Assembly: GCF_900187445.1 (NCBI RefSeq)
Contig: NZ_FYEB01000005.1
Span: 248,001 to 312,000, forward strand
Length of the DNA: 64,000 nucleotides
From: Pseudomonas sp. Irchel s3b2
GTDB taxonomy: Bacteria; Pseudomonadota; Gammaproteobacteria; Pseudomonadales; Pseudomonadaceae
Direction: 5' to 3'
Part shown: positions 60,927-64,000 of the stretch, in pieces
How the letters are laid out: each line of letters starts with the position of its first letter
Position numbering within the stretch: the stretch's first letter is position 1
Program-made: the position numbers and the translations under genes
Notes under the pieces: model-generated
The model's input: only the letters and a program-made list of their open reading frames with translations
What the model was told of the DNA's origin: nothing
Database searches by the model: none

Positions 60927-61685
60927 ATGATGGAGCCAAGCAGGCAACCTATAGCGCACGAAAGCTTTGCATTGGCTTTCTTCAGGCAATCGATTCTGAA
61001 ACGAAACGATGAACTGTTCGGCAGTGAAATCTATGCCAAGGCGACCCAACAAGAGACACCTCTGAACAAGGGGTATCAACTGTTGAACCTCGATCATCCG
61101 CTGGCGATTTATCGCGAAGTACTCATGCGGATCCAATTAAATGCCCTCTCACAGATCGAGACCCTACCCTCCCCATCGGCACATCTGCCCAACAAACTGT
61201 TCATGACCATGGACCAGTCCGCCTTGTTGGATAAAATGTTCATCAAGGAAATGAACGACGCTCAAGTGACACTCAGCAAGCATGAGCAACAGCTGATCCC
61301 CTGCATTAACAGCAGTTCGTTCCTGTCGTTCAACCTGAAAGAAAAACGAACCATTATCAACCACATCCATTTATTAAAAGACAATGGGATCGAGATCGCT
61401 TTTGACGGCTACGATTTAAGCGATGACAGCACTGCAAAACTGATCAGTCCAATGCTGTTCGATTACATAAAAGTGGACTTGACCAAATCCAATTTCGACA
61501 TCATGGTCGACAACAATCAGGACTTTTTCAACAGGTCTTACGACCGCCTGAGCGGCATGATCCATGACAGCAAGATCAAATTCGTGGCGGACCGCGTGGA
61601 GCACAAAGCCCTACACACACTGGCTCGCAGCATGCCTTTCGACTTTTTCCAGGGGAGGTACTACTCGCCAACCGAGCTTATTTAA
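60927..61685 (+). CDS. Degenerate EAL-domain protein
   Basis: The product has 252 residues, starting 10 bases after the previous stop. The EAL phosphodiesterase fold is recognisable, but catalytic motifs are worn: SEIYAKA replaces E-x-L-x-R, FDYIKVDLT keeps the DxIKID-like strand, ADRVEH stands where AEGVE should be, and FFQGRYYSP matches QGYxxxxP. Lacking the EAL glutamate motif it is unlikely to cleave cyclic di-GMP; it may bind it or a protein partner. No signal or transmembrane segment is present. Confidence 0.75.
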   Translation: MMEPSRQPIAHESFALAFFRQSILKRNDELFGSEIYAKATQQETPLNKGYQLLNLDHPLAIYREVLMRIQLNALSQIETLPSPSAHLPNKLFMTMDQSALLDKMFIKEMNDAQVTLSKHEQQLIPCINSSSFLSFNLKEKRTIINHIHLLKDNGIEIAFDGYDLSDDSTAKLISPMLFDYIKVDLTKSNFDIMVDNNQDFFNRSYDRLSGMIHDSKIKFVADRVEHKALHTLARSMPFDFFQGRYYSPTELI

Positions 61686-61724
61686 ACCTTGAAAATTTCA
61701 CCCCCACTAGGAAGGAACCTTATC

Positions 61725-62393
61725 GTGAGCACACCAAATAACAGCTTTCTGATTTTCACCCGAGACCAACTGGCACGACAAGCAATCGAATCGCTTCTCG
61801 CCCAACGCTTGTATAAATCGTTTGAAATCGAGTCAGGTAAACTCAGCAGCGAACGCATCCGAAAGAGTCGATTCACGCACATCCTGCTCGACCAGGCGGA
61901 CATATCGCTGAGCGATGTCAGTTTCATCCGTAAAAATCAAAAAGATGCAGAAATCATCCTCATAACGCCCAACGCTGAACCTTCGGAACTTCATCACTTT
62001 TCGCACTTCGGTGTTGATGGCTTTCTCAAGAAGCCAGTGGCTGACGACGAATTCATCACGGCAGTTAGTCGGGTTAAAGAGTCCCAGGGCAATCCTGATA
62101 TCTGGTGGTTTAACGCTGACGATCGAACATTGGTCAAAGAAGACATCACTATTCCATTGACCGGTACCGAATCGTTAATGCTCACCCAACTGGTCCTCAG
62201 CGACCGACGGGTAGTCAGCAAAAACGATCTTATTCAACGCATCGATAAAGACCCGGAAAACTATAGCGGCCTTGAGATGTGCCTGAGTCGGTTGCAGAAA
62301 AAGTTCAAGACGGCAGCCAATGGAGAACGGCTGATCCGCTCGGTCAGAAACCGCGGCTATTGCCTCGCACAAAGGATACGCATCGCTTACTGA
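61725..62393 (+). CDS. Response-regulator-like winged-helix protein 2
   Basis: The product has 222 residues from GTG 61725 with AGGAAGGAA upstream; a TTG at 61689 would be too near the previous stop. A receiver-like domain comes first (FLIFTRDQLARQAIESLL, HILLDQADIS with an Asp, then DGFLKKPV keeping the Lys), followed by a winged helix (LTGTESLMLTQLVLSDRRVVSKNDLIQRI ... LIRSVRNRGYCL). It is similar in plan but not close in sequence to the protein at 60174, and probably co-transcribed with it and the EAL protein. Confidence 0.75.
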   Translation: MSTPNNSFLIFTRDQLARQAIESLLAQRLYKSFEIESGKLSSERIRKSRFTHILLDQADISLSDVSFIRKNQKDAEIILITPNAEPSELHHFSHFGVDGFLKKPVADDEFITAVSRVKESQGNPDIWWFNADDRTLVKEDITIPLTGTESLMLTQLVLSDRRVVSKNDLIQRIDKDPENYSGLEMCLSRLQKKFKTAANGERLIRSVRNRGYCLAQRIRIAY

Positions 62394-62887
62394 TCGAGTG
62401 ATCGCAAAAAACAATAACAATAAATGCGACTCACTGCCCCACCTGATCCACCCACACCCATGATCTGCCTCCTTGCACTACACATCCTGATTATCGCCAT
62501 CAACTCTTCCAGGTATGGCGCCCCGCTCCGCTTCATCCCTCGCCAACACGACAAGCGTTTATCGAATGCTGCAATTATATAGACGGCTGAGCGATATCCT
62601 CCAAACAAAAGAGCACGTCCTTTTATAACAAGGCCGCCAAAGGCATGGCCGTTATAATTCGTCTGAGACCCACAAAGATTTAGGTACTAGTATAAAAACT
62701 GGACACTGAGACAACCGTATCAGCTGACTTGAAAACAAAGCCTGGATGGCCAGCCATAAGCCCCGTTATTCCCTTCTAATAATAAAAACATTTCCTGACT
62801 GACGCGCTCGCTCAGCCTTTGTGCGTGGCTGCCATTTATTAACCGTCGACTGATACACAACGTGGCGCAGGCCCGAGGGACACCGCG
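62394..62887. promoter_or_regulatory. Upstream region of the second exopolysaccharide gene
   Basis: The 494-base AT-rich gap has a hairpin TTATAAC-aa-GGCC-N11-GGCC-GTTATAA at 62623-62657 that includes a TATAAT-like hexamer (62653-62658). It may be an operator, a promoter, or the end of the regulator cluster. No gene is seen. Confidence 0.4.
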
Positions 62888-64000
62888 ATGGTACATAATC
62901 GTATTAATCGAAATAACATAACCAAAGGACTGACCTTCTGGGGGCAATGGATAATTGCCATCACTTCGGTCAATACATTGTTATTTGGTCTGGCGTTGTA
63001 CCAGACAGGAGAAATCGACGCCCATTATCGTGTGCTTGCAGTACTCACGTTCCTCGGTTCGGTCCCTTCCTACTCCCTGCTGCTGGTCTATCACAAGCAG
63101 CATAGTTACCTCAGCGGCTTGGCGCGCCTGCTACTGGGATGGCTGCTGCTGCTGGCCGGACTGACCAGTATTGGTTTTTTCAGCAAGACCAGCGAATTGT
63201 TCTCCCGGGAAATCATCGTGGTCTGGGCCACGGCCGGTTATTGCATTCAGGCCTTGCTGTACCTGCCATTGCACAGTTTTTCCAAGCACTACCAGCGGCA
63301 ATTGCACAGCCAGTACAACACCCTGATTATCGGCACCGATCAACTGGCGGTGAATCTGGCAGACAAACTGACCAAAACCGAGTATCCGCCGCTGGTGGGC
63401 CTGATCAGCTCAAATCCCAACGAGCTGTCGACCCAGGTCAATGCCCACCGGGTTCTGGGCCCATTGCAGGAACTGCGTGAGCTGATCCAGGTGCACGACG
63501 TTCGGCGGCTGTATATCGCGCTGCCCTTGAGCGAAGCCAAACAGGTCGAGGCGCTGTACATCGACCTGCTCGACGCCAATGTCGATGTGGTCTGGGTTCC
63601 TGACCTGGGCAGCATGACGTTGCTCAATCACTCCATCAGCGAACTGGACGGCCTGCCTGCCATCCACCTCAATGAAAGCCCGCTGACCAGTTACCCGACA
63701 GCGGCGCTGAGCAAGACCTTGCTGGACAGAAGTCTCGCCGCCCTCGCGCTGATCGGCTTCAGCCCGCTGCTTCTGGTGATCGCCGCCGCCGTGAAGATGT
63801 CTTCCCCGGGCCCGATCATCTTCAAACAGGAACGGCACGGCTGGAACGGCAAGATCATCAAAGTCTGGAAGTTCCGCTCCATGCGCGTGCACGATGACCA
63901 CCAGGTCCGCCAGGCCGGTCGCGAAGACCCGCGCATTACGGCGGTCGGCCGCTTCATTCGACGCACCTCGATCGATGAACTGCCGCAGTTCTTCAACGTG
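62888..64000 (+). CDS. Polyprenyl-phosphate sugar phosphotransferase (PslA/WbaP type), cut by window end
   Basis: The frame is open from ATG 62888 to the last base (371 codons). Four or so N-terminal membrane helices (about 18-130) are followed by a nucleotide-binding-like middle domain and the sugar-transferase domain: SLAALALIGFSPLLLVIAA helix, SSPGPIIFKQERHGWNGK, VWKFRSM, DPRITAVGRFIRRTSIDELPQ. It would load a hexose-1-phosphate onto undecaprenyl phosphate to start a polysaccharide. PslA is the best-known Pseudomonas member, so a second exopolysaccharide operon probably begins here. Confidence 0.88.
   Translation, partial: MVHNRINRNNITKGLTFWGQWIIAITSVNTLLFGLALYQTGEIDAHYRVLAVLTFLGSVPSYSLLLVYHKQHSYLSGLARLLLGWLLLLAGLTSIGFFSKTSELFSREIIVVWATAGYCIQALLYLPLHSFSKHYQRQLHSQYNTLIIGTDQLAVNLADKLTKTEYPPLVGLISSNPNELSTQVNAHRVLGPLQELRELIQVHDVRRLYIALPLSEAKQVEALYIDLLDANVDVVWVPDLGSMTLLNHSISELDGLPAIHLNESPLTSYPTAALSKTLLDRSLAALALIGFSPLLLVIAAAVKMSSPGPIIFKQERHGWNGKIIKVWKFRSMRVHDDHQVRQAGREDPRITAVGRFIRRTSIDELPQFFNV

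Overview
The window is chromosomal DNA of a Pseudomonas, most likely of the P. fluorescens group. This rests on gene content (MexT-type regulator, P. fluorescens-type aryl esterase/perhydrolase, DUF6124 protein, orphan hcp), the high-GC coding style, and several inverted REP pairs of the 'gtaggagcgagcttgc' kind that typify these genomes. No rRNA, tRNA, CRISPR array or intact insertion sequence was seen.

Bases 1-14,500 are a patchwork of accessory genes. A DUF1254/DUF1214 gene and a DUF3313-type lipoprotein gene occur twice in tandem around an outer-membrane protein gene. The first lipoprotein copy is broken by an in-frame stop, the second DUF1254 copy lacks its N-terminus, and a third DUF1254 scrap lies next to the tail of an alpha/beta hydrolase. 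Then follow a cupin, a DUF2867 protein, a PfpI-family gene divergent from a TetR regulator, gfa (formaldehyde detoxification) beside remnants of a formaldehyde dehydrogenase and of a sigma-54 activator, an SRAP protein, a CBS protein, an Hsp31-like protein, an orphan T6SS hcp with a sigma-54-like promoter, and a cyclase-family hydrolase.

Bases 14,700-22,000 hold small envelope or unknown proteins, an AttEFGH-like ABC system (ATPase, fused double permease, AttH lipoprotein) and a membrane sulfatase-fold enzyme.

Bases 22,363-41,127 are one long co-directional exopolysaccharide locus of about 17 genes, many joined by ATGA or GTGA overlaps. It has UDP-glucose dehydrogenase and UDP-glucuronate epimerase for precursors, an initiating sugar transferase, three glycosyltransferases, Wzx flippase, Wzy-like polymerase/ligase, Wza-like and Wzz/GumC-like export proteins, a degenerate CpsD-like ATPase, a secreted hydrolase-like protein, two unrelated deacetylases and three GNAT/FemAB-like acyltransferases. 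It looks like a Wzx/Wzy-dependent acidic polysaccharide whose amino sugars are deacetylated and re-acylated.

Bases 41,283-59,700 carry a methyltransferase, a doxX-monooxygenase-amidohydrolase-isochorismatase operon with a LysR gene, a DUF6124 gene with a highly structured leader, a MexT-like regulator, an AraC regulator, an aryl esterase, two convergent winged-helix/STAND ATPase regulators, a GlxA-type regulator, a pirin, an ABC exporter and a VOC protein.

Bases 59,700-64,000 are visibly AT-richer. Two response-regulator-like winged-helix proteins flank a degenerate EAL protein, followed by a polyprenyl-phosphate sugar phosphotransferase gene (PslA/WbaP type) cut by the window end. This regulator trio beside a second exopolysaccharide gene is the best candidate here for an undescribed regulatory system.
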